9,454 nucleotides of DNA from an uncultured Actinomycetes bacterium (GTDB lineage: Bacteria > Actinomycetota > Actinomycetes > S36-B12): positions 1 to 9,454 of the forward strand of contig CALFIA010000285.1 in NCBI GenBank assembly GCA_937876275.1, in the 5' to 3' direction. How positions within the stretch are numbered: the first letter of the stretch is position 1; every line of letters starts with the position of its first letter. Of the stretch, positions 1 through 6,329 are shown piece after piece. Below the pieces are notes generated by a model, which saw nothing but the letters and a program-made list of their open reading frames with translations, had not been told where the DNA came from and ran no database searches. A program made the position numbers and the translations under genes.

Positions 1-660
1 CGCTGCGGTGAGGCGCTGCTTTTGCTCATCGGTGAGCGGTGCGGCAACGCGAACCTCGGCAATCAGCTTCTGGCGCTGAGTTGCCGCGAGCTCGCAGAGC
101 ACATCAACGACCGAGTCGATGCGACGGCCGTGAAGGTGACCGACCGCGTACTCGAGTACCTGGGTGGTGGTCGCCGTCGTGCGCGAACCGATGAGGTCGC
201 GAACGATGCGTGCCTTCACTGCGGCCGGCTGTGACGGGTCTGTCAGGGCCATCTGCAGTTCGGATGATGCATCGAGAGCGCGGCCGAAGAGGAAGAGCTC
301 CTCCTCCGCAGCGTCCAAGGTGCCATCTGCTGCTGCGCCTGCGAAGGCGGCCTGGAAGGCGAGCTGCTCGATCGACAGGAGGAGATCCTGATCGTTCGAC
401 CAACGTTCCGACACGACATCAGCGAGGACGTCGACCGCGAGCTCTCCGACTCGGCCACCGAGGATCTGGCGAACCAGGTCCTGACGGCCGGCGGCCGGCT
501 GGCCCGAGTCAGCCAGCGCATTGCGCAGCTGCTTCTGGGAATCCAGCAGGCCGGACACGGACAGCAGATCAGCCGCAAGCCCGGCCGCACCCGAACTCCC
601 GAGACGGGAATCGAGGGCCTCCGACTGGCGTGCGAGGGATCCGCGGCTGGCTCCGAGCAT
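1..660 (-). CDS. atpH: ATP synthase F1 delta subunit (partial, 3' end beyond the window)
   Basis: I translated this frame directly. It stays open for 220 codons from ATG at 660 to the window edge, so the C-terminus is missing. The delta subunit sits on top of the F1 head and joins it to the peripheral b stalk. The recognisable part is the end of the visible protein, about residues 178-220, where the conserved delta-family stretch RIDSVVDVLCELA is followed by KLIAEVRVAAPLTDEQ. Actinobacterial delta proteins are usually near 270 residues, so perhaps 50 are lost. The start codon shares one base with the atpF stop (TGATG), which suggests translational coupling, and only a weak ribosome binding site is visible. 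In mycobacteria b and delta are fused in one protein; here b is a separate gene, and this protein begins without a membrane segment. The identity is supported by position after atpF as well as by sequence. Confidence 0.93.
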   Translation of the reverse strand, partial: MLGASRGSLARQSEALDSRLGSSGAAGLAADLLSVSGLLDSQKQLRNALADSGQPAAGRQDLVRQILGGRVGELAVDVLADVVSERWSNDQDLLLSIEQLAFQAAFAGAAADGTLDAAEEELFLFGRALDASSELQMALTDPSQPAAVKARIVRDLIGSRTTATTTQVLEYAVGHLHGRRIDSVVDVLCELAATQRQKLIAEVRVAAPLTDEQKQRLTAA

Positions 661-1232
661 CAGCGTGCCGCCTGCTGCTCGAGGTCGCTGATGAAGGCGT
701 CGACGGTCGCACGTACACGTGCGTCGTCTTCGAGGGACTGGCCCACGACCTTGCCGGCAAGACCCACGGCGAGCTCGCCCACCTGGCGGGTCAGCGCCGA
801 GGTGGCCTGGTTGCGCTCGGCCGCGATCTGAGCCTCTGCTGCTGCGGTAACCGCCGCCGCCGCCGCACGAGCCTCATTGCGAGCCTCCTCGACGATGGCA
901 GTGCGATCGGCCTGAGCCTGGGTGCGAATTGCCGCCGCCTCCTCGCGAGCCGAGGCGAGTGCTGCCTTGTACTCCTCGAGAATGCGCTGCGCCTCGGCCT
1001 GGCTCTCATCAGCCTTAGCAAGGCCTCCCTCGATGAGCTCGGTGCGCTCGGCGAGGGTCTTCTTGATCGCCGGGAGTGCGAGCTTGCCCAGCACTCCGAA
1101 CACGATCAAGAAGGCGATGATGCCGATGATCAGCTCATCGATCGGTACCGCGAGTACCGAAGGCATCTCTTCAGCCCCGGCGCCTTCGGCACCGGGTACG
1201 GCGGAGATGACCGCTGCAAAAACGTTAATCAC
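660..1232 (-). CDS. atpF: ATP synthase Fo subunit b (peripheral stalk)
   Basis: This 190-residue protein is the peripheral stalk that holds the F1 head still against the rotating c-ring. It has a short N-terminal extension, one membrane helix at about residues 33-54 (start of segment IDELIIGIIAFLIVFGVLG), and then a long charged, alanine-rich coiled coil from about 57 to 150 (for example TLAERTELIEGGLAKADES). The C-terminal part (GELAVGLAGKVVGQSLED) is the usual delta-binding end of b subunits. I use the GTG start at 1232, preceded by a GAAGGG ribosome binding site; ATG at 1166 (residue 23) is the alternative and has only a poor site in front of it. It lies 46 bases after atpE and overlaps atpH by one base. 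Length is normal for an unfused b subunit. Confidence 0.95.
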   Translation of the reverse strand: MINVFAAVISAVPGAEGAGAEEMPSVLAVPIDELIIGIIAFLIVFGVLGKLALPAIKKTLAERTELIEGGLAKADESQAEAQRILEEYKAALASAREEAAAIRTQAQADRTAIVEEARNEARAAAAAVTAAAEAQIAAERNQATSALTRQVGELAVGLAGKVVGQSLEDDARVRATVDAFISDLEQQAAR

Positions 1233-1278
1233 GACGTTAGCCCTTCAGAGTCCAACGAGTGGAGGTACGAATTCGGAA

Positions 1279-1506
1279 TTACTTGCCGAAGACGAAGGGA
1301 ACGACGAAGCCGATGAGGGCAAGTGCCTCAGCAAGGGCGAAGCCGAGGAGCATGTTCTGGCGAATGACGCCGTAGGCCTCGGGCTGGCGGGCGATTGCCT
1401 GCACACCCTGGCCGAAGATGATGCCGATACCGATGCCGGGACCAATGGCTGCCAGGCCGTAGCCGACGGAGCCGATCGAGCCGGTGAGCTCTGCGAGGAG
1501 CGTCAT
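1279..1506 (-). CDS. atpE: ATP synthase Fo subunit c (rotor ring proteolipid)
   Basis: This 75-residue hairpin of two membrane helices forms the proton-driven rotor ring of the ATP synthase. Helix 1 carries the glycine-rich packing motif GPGIGIGIIFGQG (residues 22-34). The polar loop RQPE (40-43) faces F1, and helix 2 carries the essential proton-carrying carboxylate Glu60 in GFALAEALALIG. Glutamate rather than aspartate is usual in actinobacteria. I see no sodium-binding pattern and infer proton coupling. The ATG at 1506 has an AAGGAA ribosome binding site in an A-rich leader, just downstream of two stem-loops that follow atpB. That arrangement could help make many more c copies than a or b copies, since the ring needs several c per complex. 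Confidence 0.98.
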   Translation of the reverse strand: MTLLAELTGSIGSVGYGLAAIGPGIGIGIIFGQGVQAIARQPEAYGVIRQNMLLGFALAEALALIGFVVPFVFGK

Positions 1507-1528
1507 GTCGTTTCCTTTACTTTTCGGG

Positions 1529-1548
1529 CCGACGGCCAGTTCCGTCGG
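1529..1548 (-). promoter_or_regulatory. Stem-loop in the atpE leader
   Basis: A perfect 7-bp inverted repeat, CCGACGG and CCGTCGG, surrounds a 6-base loop (1536-1541). It lies between atpB and atpE, and its base is 22 nt upstream of the atpE start. No T-tract follows on the minus strand; instead an A-rich, probably unstructured leader with the AAGGAA ribosome binding site comes next. That argues against a terminator and for an RNA processing, stability or translation element. The function is an inference; only the repeat is seen. Confidence 0.5.
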
Positions 1549-1578
1549 TCTGAGGCTTCAAACCAGATATTCAATTGT

Positions 1579-1599
1579 GCGGAGCTCTTAGTGCTCCGC
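1579..1599 (-). promoter_or_regulatory. Stem-loop spanning the atpB stop codon
   Basis: A perfect 7-bp GC-rich inverted repeat, GCGGAGC and GCTCCGC, flanks a 7-base loop (1586-1592) that contains part of the atpB stop region; the TAA lies at 1590-1588. The last codons of atpB form one arm. No run of T follows on the minus strand, so it does not look like a standard intrinsic terminator. With the second hairpin at 1529-1548 it could protect the 3' end of a processed atpB transcript. Function is inferred. Confidence 0.5.
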
Positions 1600-2415
1600 G
1601 TGCAGCGCACCGCTGATGTACACAGCGGCGAGCAGGGTGAAGATGTACGCCTGAAGTGCCTGGATCAGCACCTCAAATCCGGTGAGGGCAACGGCCACCG
1701 CGAACGATGCGACCGAGCCCAGGATGCCGACCACGCTTGCGCTGATCAGGTAGAACGCCGCAACCGAGAACGATGCGATCAGGAGATGGCCCGCGAACAT
1801 ATTCGCGAACAGACGCACGGAGTGCGTGAAGGGTCGCACGAGGATGTTCGAGATGAGCTCGATCGGGGCGAGCAGCACGTACATCGCCTTCGGCACGCCC
1901 GGGGGGAACATCATGTTCTTGAAGAACGGGATGAAGCCCTGCTTGTAGATACCCAGGGGTACCCAGGTGACGTACACGATGACCGCGAAGGCGACCGGGA
2001 TGGCGAAGATTGAGGTGACCGGGATCTGTGCGAAGGGCACGATCGACCAGAAGTTCAGCAGCCAGACCAGGAAGAAGAAGGAGAACAGGAACGGGACGAA
2101 CTTGTCGCCGTCCTTGCCCATTGCCTCGCGCGCGATGCCGTCACGGATGAACAGGTAGCCGAGCTCGCCCACGTTCTGCGAACCGCGAGGTACGAGCTTC
2201 GGGCGTCGGAAGGCGTAAAGGAAGAAGCCGAGAATGAGAACGACCGCCAGGAACAGCAGGATCGTGGTCTTGGAGATGCTGAAGGTGACACCGAGGATTG
2301 TCGGAGCCCAGACGGCGTCGAACTGGAAGATCTCGGCACCGGGCGCGGGGAAACCACAGCCCGACATCAGATGGCACGAGAGCCCGCCGGAGGCGAGTAC
2401 TACATCAGCCGACAC
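1588..2415 (-). CDS. atpB: ATP synthase Fo subunit a (proton channel stator)
   Basis: This 275-residue multi-spanning membrane protein provides the proton half-channels beside the c-ring. I see five or six hydrophobic segments, at about 51-70, 106-128, 133-155, 176-195, 208-230 and 233-270. The signature RLFANMFAGH (201-210) carries the essential arginine, Arg201, which faces the c-ring carboxylate. Other family marks are PIELISNILVRPFTHSVR (from 184) and the C-terminal FEVLIQALQAYIFT with Gln252. The start is GTG at 2415, chosen because GGAGG stands at good spacing before it. The first 35 residues are not conserved-looking and contain two cysteines (14 and 20). It follows the small atpZ-like gene by 63 bases in the 2411-2473 leader region, which holds a stem-loop, and precedes atpE by 81 bases. 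Confidence 0.97.
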   Translation of the reverse strand: MSADVVLASGGLSCHLMSGCGFPAPGAEIFQFDAVWAPTILGVTFSISKTTILLFLAVVLILGFFLYAFRRPKLVPRGSQNVGELGYLFIRDGIAREAMGKDGDKFVPFLFSFFFLVWLLNFWSIVPFAQIPVTSIFAIPVAFAVIVYVTWVPLGIYKQGFIPFFKNMMFPPGVPKAMYVLLAPIELISNILVRPFTHSVRLFANMFAGHLLIASFSVAAFYLISASVVGILGSVASFAVAVALTGFEVLIQALQAYIFTLLAAVYISGALHAEH

Positions 2416-2441
2416 GCAGATCCTCCATGAACTGCCACGGT

Positions 2442-2461
2442 GCGTGACCTACTGATCACGC
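2442..2461 (-). promoter_or_regulatory. Inverted repeat in the atpB leader
   Basis: A perfect 6-bp inverted repeat, GCGTGA and TCACGC, with an 8-base loop (2448-2455), can be extended by two more G-C pairs past one mismatch (2439-2464). It lies between the atpZ-like gene and atpB, about 15 bases upstream of the atpB ribosome binding site. No T-tract follows. It may be an RNA stem-loop or a dimeric repressor site. The half-sites resemble CRP-family half-sites, but the spacing is 8 rather than the usual 6. Confidence 0.4.
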
Positions 2462-2473
2462 GCCCCTGAATTA

Positions 2474-2710
2474 CTACCGGTATTGCTGTCGAACGCGCTC
2501 TCGGCGAATCTCATCCGCGTCGAGCGTGGCGTCGTCCTTACGAAGTTGCTTGAAGATCAGGAAGTACGAGAGCCCCAGGCCGAAAAGTGCCCCGATGGCC
2601 ATCAGCACTGCCTGGTGCCCGACCCACAGGGAAACCAGCCAGCCGATCGCGGTGTAGAGGATCAAACCTGCGATCAAACGACTGGAGATTGTCCATGCTG
2701 AGTCGGCCAT
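2474..2710 (-). CDS. Small two-helix membrane protein, AtpZ/AtpI-like
   Basis: This 78-residue protein has a short N-terminus, two membrane helices at about 12-30 (LIAGLILYTAIGWLVSLWV) and 34-53 (AVLMAIGALFGLGLSYFLIF), and a charged C-terminal tail rich in Lys, Arg, Asp and Glu. The glycine pattern (GWLV in helix 1, IGALFGLGLSYF in helix 2) and the position directly before atpB fit the AtpZ/AtpI family, whose members are linked to ATP synthase assembly or to Mg/Ca transport in Bacillus. I chose ATG at 2710 because the protein looks like a membrane protein only from there; the open frame continues upstream but that extension is arginine- and serine-rich and overlaps the preceding gene. A GAGG lies about 11 bases upstream and a GAAGA directly before the start. 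The role in this organism is inferred from context. Confidence 0.8.
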   Translation of the reverse strand: MADSAWTISSRLIAGLILYTAIGWLVSLWVGHQAVLMAIGALFGLGLSYFLIFKQLRKDDATLDADEIRRERVRQQYR

Positions 2711-2796
2711 TCTTCGAGATTCCTCGGAAGAAGTAGACCGCTGTGGTGCGACCGAACCGTACCACCATGACCGCCGTGCAGGTGGTGTGGGGGCGC

Positions 2797-3216
2797 TCAC
2801 TTTCCGGCCCCGGGATCGACGTAGAGAACCTTGGTGCGAGCGAAGATCCAGACCTCCGCGGCCGTCCAGACCAGGGTGCACAGCACCACTGTGATCGCAA
2901 AGACCTTGGTGTCAAAAAGCGTTGTATCGGCAAACAAAATGATGAGTACGAACAGGATTCCGATCTTGGCCAGGTAGATGACCAGGGCCACCGACATGGC
3001 CAATTCGGGGTTCGTGCGCAAGACCTTGCCCAAGGTGAGCTGGCCTGCGGAGAAGAAGACCACGACGACGACTGTGGCGAAGATCGCACCGATGATGCCC
3101 GCCGAACCGGAGATGATCCCCGCGATGACGGTGATGATCGCGCCCGCGAGGACAGTGAGGACCCCGGCCCGCTTGAGGACAAGGGCGTCAATGGTGGCGG
3201 GAGGAGTGCTGGACAC
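2797..3216 (-). CDS. atpI: AtpI-like four-helix membrane protein (ATP synthase protein I)
   Basis: This 139-residue protein has four membrane segments at about 16-35, 40-60, 73-95 and 105-125. It resembles actinobacterial AtpI proteins, as I remember the Streptomyces form, in the stretch TTLFDTKVFA before helix 4, in CTLVWTAAE within it, and in the C-terminal KVLYVDPG. AtpI proteins are thought to help assemble the c-ring and are not part of the finished enzyme. It begins with GTG at 3216, 9 bases after the wecA stop, with no clear ribosome binding site, so translation probably depends on wecA. It is followed by an 86-base gap and then the atpZ-like gene. The gene lies in the position of the M. 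tuberculosis Rv1303 membrane protein between rfe/wecA and atpB. Overall sequence conservation in this family is low, so the label rests partly on context. Confidence 0.85.
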   Translation of the reverse strand: MSSTPPATIDALVLKRAGVLTVLAGAIITVIAGIISGSAGIIGAIFATVVVVVFFSAGQLTLGKVLRTNPELAMSVALVIYLAKIGILFVLIILFADTTLFDTKVFAITVVLCTLVWTAAEVWIFARTKVLYVDPGAGK

Positions 3217-3225
3217 GCCGCGACG

Positions 3226-4338
3226 CTATCGCATGGCCGAGGAAGCGAGCGAACTGTCAGCAGAGCGCCCCGGACGTCGGACAGCCCACAGGAGCAGGGC
3301 CAGGCCAAGGGCGAAGCCGCCGATGGCATACGGCACGGGGAAGAAGGCCAAGGCAACTGCGGTGAATGCGATGAGGGCTGTCCAGGCGTACAGAAGGATC
3401 ACGGCCCGGCGCTGGGAATGCCCCATCTCCAACAGTCGGTGGTGCAGGTGCAGCTTGTCGGGGGCGAAGGGGCTGCGGCCAGCCCGAGTGCGACGCACCA
3501 CGGCCAGGAGCAGGTCGACGAGCGGCACCGCCATGACCGCGACCGGCAGAAGGATCGGGAGAAGCGCCGGAAGCAAGGTGGCTCGACCGACCGCATTCGG
3601 ATCGACCTGGCCTGACAAGGTGATGGTGGCTGCCGCCAGCAAGAGCCCCAGCATCATCGAGCCGGTATCCCCCATGAAGATCTTGGCCGGGAAGGTATTG
3701 CTGGGCAGGAAGCCGAGGCACATGCCCACCAGCAACGCACTGACCAAGGTCGCCAAGGTGGCCCGCTCAACACCGAGATTGACCGAGAGAAGGTATGAGT
3801 AGGCAAAGAAGGCCCCTGCCGCGACGGCCACGATGCCCGCGGCGAGTCCGTCGAGGCCGTCGACGAAATTGATCGCGTTGATGCTGACCAGGACGATCAG
3901 GACTGTCACGAGCACGCTGGTCAGCGGATCGAGCACGAAAGTGCCGCCGATCGGCAGCCAGACGACGGCAATGCCCTGAAAGGCCATCAGGCCGGCCGCG
4001 AGCACCTGACCGGCCAGTTTCACGGGAGCATCAAGGCCCCATTTGTCATCGACGACGCCCAGGACCGCGATGACTGCAACGCCGGAGAGCAGCGCCCATT
4101 GCTGATTTCCGCCGGCAAACACCGACTTCATCATCGGCAGCTTGCTGGCAAGGAGCAGCCCGGCCAGCAGGCCGAGCAGCATCGCCAGACCGCCGAGGCG
4201 CGGCGTGGGCTCGGCGTGCACATCGCGATCGCGTACCTCCGCCATGAAACCCCAGCGGATCGCGAGTGCGCGAACAAGCGGGGTCGTCAAGTACGTGACC
4301 GCCGCAGCGGCCAGTAGGCAGAGGACGTATTCGCGCAA
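3226..4338 (-). CDS. wecA: WecA/MraY-family polyprenyl-phosphate sugar-1-phosphate transferase
   Basis: This 370-residue integral membrane enzyme moves a sugar-1-phosphate, most likely GlcNAc-1-phosphate, from a UDP-sugar onto a polyprenyl phosphate carrier. That step starts cell-wall linker, teichoic-type or arabinogalactan glycans. About ten hydrophobic segments are visible. Family motifs appear in order: PTPRLGGLAM (45-53), the Mg-binding VVDDKWGLD with Asp97 and Asp98, NFVDGLDGLAAG (157-168), FMGDTGSMMLG (221-231) and the HLHHRLLE cytoplasmic loop (297-304). The HxHH motif separates WecA-like enzymes from MraY. The start is TTG at 4338, because an in-frame TGA sits two codons upstream and the following residues MREY match relatives. 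It lies 11 bases after glyA with no clear ribosome binding site. The exact sugar substrate cannot be read from the sequence. Confidence 0.93.
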   Translation of the reverse strand: MREYVLCLLAAAAVTYLTTPLVRALAIRWGFMAEVRDRDVHAEPTPRLGGLAMLLGLLAGLLLASKLPMMKSVFAGGNQQWALLSGVAVIAVLGVVDDKWGLDAPVKLAGQVLAAGLMAFQGIAVVWLPIGGTFVLDPLTSVLVTVLIVLVSINAINFVDGLDGLAAGIVAVAAGAFFAYSYLLSVNLGVERATLATLVSALLVGMCLGFLPSNTFPAKIFMGDTGSMMLGLLLAAATITLSGQVDPNAVGRATLLPALLPILLPVAVMAVPLVDLLLAVVRRTRAGRSPFAPDKLHLHHRLLEMGHSQRRAVILLYAWTALIAFTAVALAFFPVPYAIGGFALGLALLLWAVRRPGRSADSSLASSAMR

Positions 4339-4349
4339 GCGTCAGCTCG

Positions 4350-5624
4350 CTAGTTCACAGGCGCCGGGTACGCGGGATGCGTGGCACACAGGGCCGCGAC
4401 CTCCGCGGCAATGCCTGCAGCCGCACTTCCGTCGGAATCACGGACGGCACGGCCAATCAGCGAGGCAATAACGGCCATGTCGGGCTCGGTCATGCCCTGA
4501 GTCGTGGTCGCAGGCGTGCCGACGCGAATTCCCGAGGCCACCATCGGCGGCTGCGGGTCGTACGGGATCGCATTCTTGTTCAGCGTGATGCGAGCAGCAT
4601 CGCAACGATGCTCGGCCTCGGTGCCATTGACGCCCAGGGCCTGCAGATCGATCAAGGCAAGGTGAGTGTCGGTGCCGCCACTGACAGCGCGCATGCCCTC
4701 AGCCTCGAGACCCTTCGCGAGAGCCTGCGCATTGGCGATGACCTGCTTGGCATACTGCTGGTACTCGGGAGTCGCCGCCTCCTTCAGCGCGACAGCCTTG
4801 GCAGCCACTGCATGCATGAGCGGGCCACCTTGCATCATCGGGAACACTGCCTTGTCGATCTTTGCGGCGTGCTCCTCCTTGCAGAGAATCATTCCGCCGC
4901 GTGGACCACGCAGCACCTTGTGCGTGGTGAAGCTGACGACGTCGGCGTAGGGCACCGGGCTGGGAATGGCCTTTCCGGCGACGAGACCGATGAAGTGCGC
5001 CGCATCGACCATCAAGATGGCGCCTACTTCGTCAGCAATCGAACGGAAGGCAGCGAAGTCGATCAGGCGCGGGTAGGCGGTGGCGCCGCAGATGATCATC
5101 TTCGGCTTGTGCTCGAGGGCAAGTGCGCGCACTTCGTCGTAGTCGATCAACTCTGTGTCCTGGCGAACGCCGTAGGACACGATGTTGAACCACTTGCCGG
5201 AGAAGTTGACCTTCGAGCCGTGAGTGAGGTGACCACCATGCGGAAGGCTCATCGCCATGACGGTGTCGCCGGGCATCGTGAAGGCGCCGTAGACCGCGAT
5301 ATTGGCACTGGCACCGGAGTGGGGCTGGAGATTCGCGTGCTCGGCACCGAAGAGGGCCTTCGCGCGCTCGATGCCGATGTTCTCGGCAATGTCAACGTCA
5401 GAGCAGCCACCGTAGTAGCGCTTGCCCGGGTATCCCTCGGCGTACTTATTCGACAGTGTCGACCCGAGTGCGGCCAGAACTGCGGGCGAGGTGAAGTTCT
5501 CGCTCGCGATGAGCTGCAGGCCACTGCGCAGTCGATCGAGCTCGGAGAGAATCACTGACGCGATCTCGGGATCCTCGGCGGTCAGTGCGTCGAAGTCAGG
5601 GCCCCAGAACGGTGTCGCAGTCAT
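4350..5624 (-). CDS. glyA: Serine hydroxymethyltransferase
   Basis: This cytosolic PLP enzyme interconverts serine and glycine and charges tetrahydrofolate with a one-carbon unit. From ATG at 5624 it is 424 residues, normal for the family. Motifs seen are LIASENFTSPAVL (38-50), the EGYPGKRYYGG substrate region (63-73), PHSGASAN (101-108), VDAAHFIGLVAG (206-217) and the PLP lysine Lys236 in SFTTHKVLRGPRGG. The usual text at that last site is TTTTHK, so Ser-Phe replaces two threonines before the conserved THK. Late motifs GGTDTHL and GIRVGTPA are present. I reject the upstream in-frame start at 5669 because AAGGAG lies 4 bases before 5624 and the family begins near here. It sits 48 bases after tsaC and 11 before wecA; glyA between tsaC and wecA is as in Streptomyces and absent from the M. 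tuberculosis block. Confidence 0.97.
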   Translation of the reverse strand: MTATPFWGPDFDALTAEDPEIASVILSELDRLRSGLQLIASENFTSPAVLAALGSTLSNKYAEGYPGKRYYGGCSDVDIAENIGIERAKALFGAEHANLQPHSGASANIAVYGAFTMPGDTVMAMSLPHGGHLTHGSKVNFSGKWFNIVSYGVRQDTELIDYDEVRALALEHKPKMIICGATAYPRLIDFAAFRSIADEVGAILMVDAAHFIGLVAGKAIPSPVPYADVVSFTTHKVLRGPRGGMILCKEEHAAKIDKAVFPMMQGGPLMHAVAAKAVALKEAATPEYQQYAKQVIANAQALAKGLEAEGMRAVSGGTDTHLALIDLQALGVNGTEAEHRCDAARITLNKNAIPYDPQPPMVASGIRVGTPATTTQGMTEPDMAVIASLIGRAVRDSDGSAAAGIAAEVAALCATHPAYPAPVN

Positions 5625-5628
5625 CTCT

Positions 5629-5634
5629 CTCCTT
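5629..5634 (-). promoter_or_regulatory. Ribosome binding site that fixes the glyA start
   Basis: AAGGAG on the minus strand stands 4 bases before ATG at 5624. It decides between that start and an in-frame start 45 bases upstream (5669), which would overlap the end of tsaC. Confidence 0.75.
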
Positions 5635-5672
5635 GTCAGCGCGGAACGCGGCATCTCAGTGCAGAACACACT

Positions 5673-6329
5673 CTACGCAGGGGTAGTGATACTCGGCACG
5701 ACCGAGCGGAGCTGCTCGAGTGTGATTGCGCCCTCACGGAGCATGACCGGAACCTCACCTGTCGCATCCACCACAGTGCTCGACTGCGTAAGGCTCGGAT
5801 CACTTCCGAGTGCACCCGCATCGAGGCACACGGCAACGGACTCCCCCAACGCCGCCAGCGCGTCATCGGCACTCAAGGCCGAGGCGCCTCCGGCCGAATT
5901 CGCGCCAGTGACGATCAGCGGACCGGTGGCGCGCAGGATTTCCAGAGTCAACGGATGCAGAGGGATTCGCACGGCCAAAGGCGCGCCTGCCGGATGCTCC
6001 CAGGCGAGGCTGGGCTGCGCGTTGACCAGCACGGTCAGGGCACCCGGCCAGAATCCGTGCATGAGCTCCATGGCCGCGATGGAAGGGTTGAAGGCGATAC
6101 CGGGGATCGTGGTGACACTTGCGATCATGATGGGCAGTGGAGTAGATGAGCTTTGGCCCTTAGCCTGGCGCACGGCCCTCGCTCCGCGAACCGAAAAACC
6201 GTCAGTAGCGACGGCATAGACACTCTCGGTCGGAAGTACGACGAGGTCACCGCGCTTGATGGCAGCCACCGCAGCTGCGATGCCGCGCCCGCGTTCGGCA
6301 CCATCTGTGCAGTCGAACCGCATCGTCAT
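5673..6329 (-). CDS. tsaC: YrdC/Sua5-family protein, probable threonylcarbamoyl-AMP synthase (divergent motifs)
   Basis: Proteins of this family make threonylcarbamoyl-AMP from threonine, bicarbonate and ATP for the t6A modification of tRNA. This one has 218 residues, typical of the short form without the extra Sua5 domain. The fold marks are VVLPTESVYAVATDG (30-44), FWPGALTVLV (93-102), AVRIPLHPLTLEIL (119-132), PLIVTGANSAGG (137-148) and STVVDATG. Several usually invariant residues differ. The family KxR reads Lys57-Gly-Gln59, the SxN reads Gly142-Ala-Asn144, and the TVYGL-type nucleotide loop reads SVYAVA. Activity may therefore be altered. The start at 6329 overlaps the prmC stop (ATGA), which indicates coupling; ATG at 6323 is a possible alternative. 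The neighbours, RF1 and PrmC, also serve translation. Family membership is firm; catalytic function is less so. Confidence 0.88.
   Translation of the reverse strand: MTMRFDCTDGAERGRGIAAAVAAIKRGDLVVLPTESVYAVATDGFSVRGARAVRQAKGQSSSTPLPIMIASVTTIPGIAFNPSIAAMELMHGFWPGALTVLVNAQPSLAWEHPAGAPLAVRIPLHPLTLEILRATGPLIVTGANSAGGASALSADDALAALGESVAVCLDAGALGSDPSLTQSSTVVDATGEVPVMLREGAITLEQLRSVVPSITTPA

Noticed and set aside
210..1316. Long open frame on the plus strand, opposite atpH, atpF and atpE (368 codons).
   Set aside because: It lies antisense to three well-supported genes. Its product is arginine-rich and low in complexity with no family motif. Long antisense frames are common in GC-rich genes because of codon bias.
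922..2013. Long open frame on the plus strand, opposite atpF, atpE and atpB (363 codons).
   Set aside because: The product is rich in Glu, Asp, Arg and His and resembles no family; the opposite strand carries clear ATP synthase genes.
2340..2415. Lipoprotein signal in subunit a, from the sequence LMSGC ending at Cys20.
   Set aside because: There is no positively charged start and no hydrophobic core before it, and the third residue before the cysteine is Met, a poor lipobox match. Subunit a is not a lipoprotein.
2439..2464. CRP/GlxR-type regulator site before atpB.
   Set aside because: The GTGA and TCAC half-sites are 8 bases apart, whereas the CRP-family consensus has 6. Kept only as an inverted repeat of unknown role.
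4377..5558. Long open frame on the plus strand, opposite glyA (393 codons).
   Set aside because: It mirrors glyA over nearly all its length and has no recognisable motif or convincing ribosome binding site; a codon-usage artefact.
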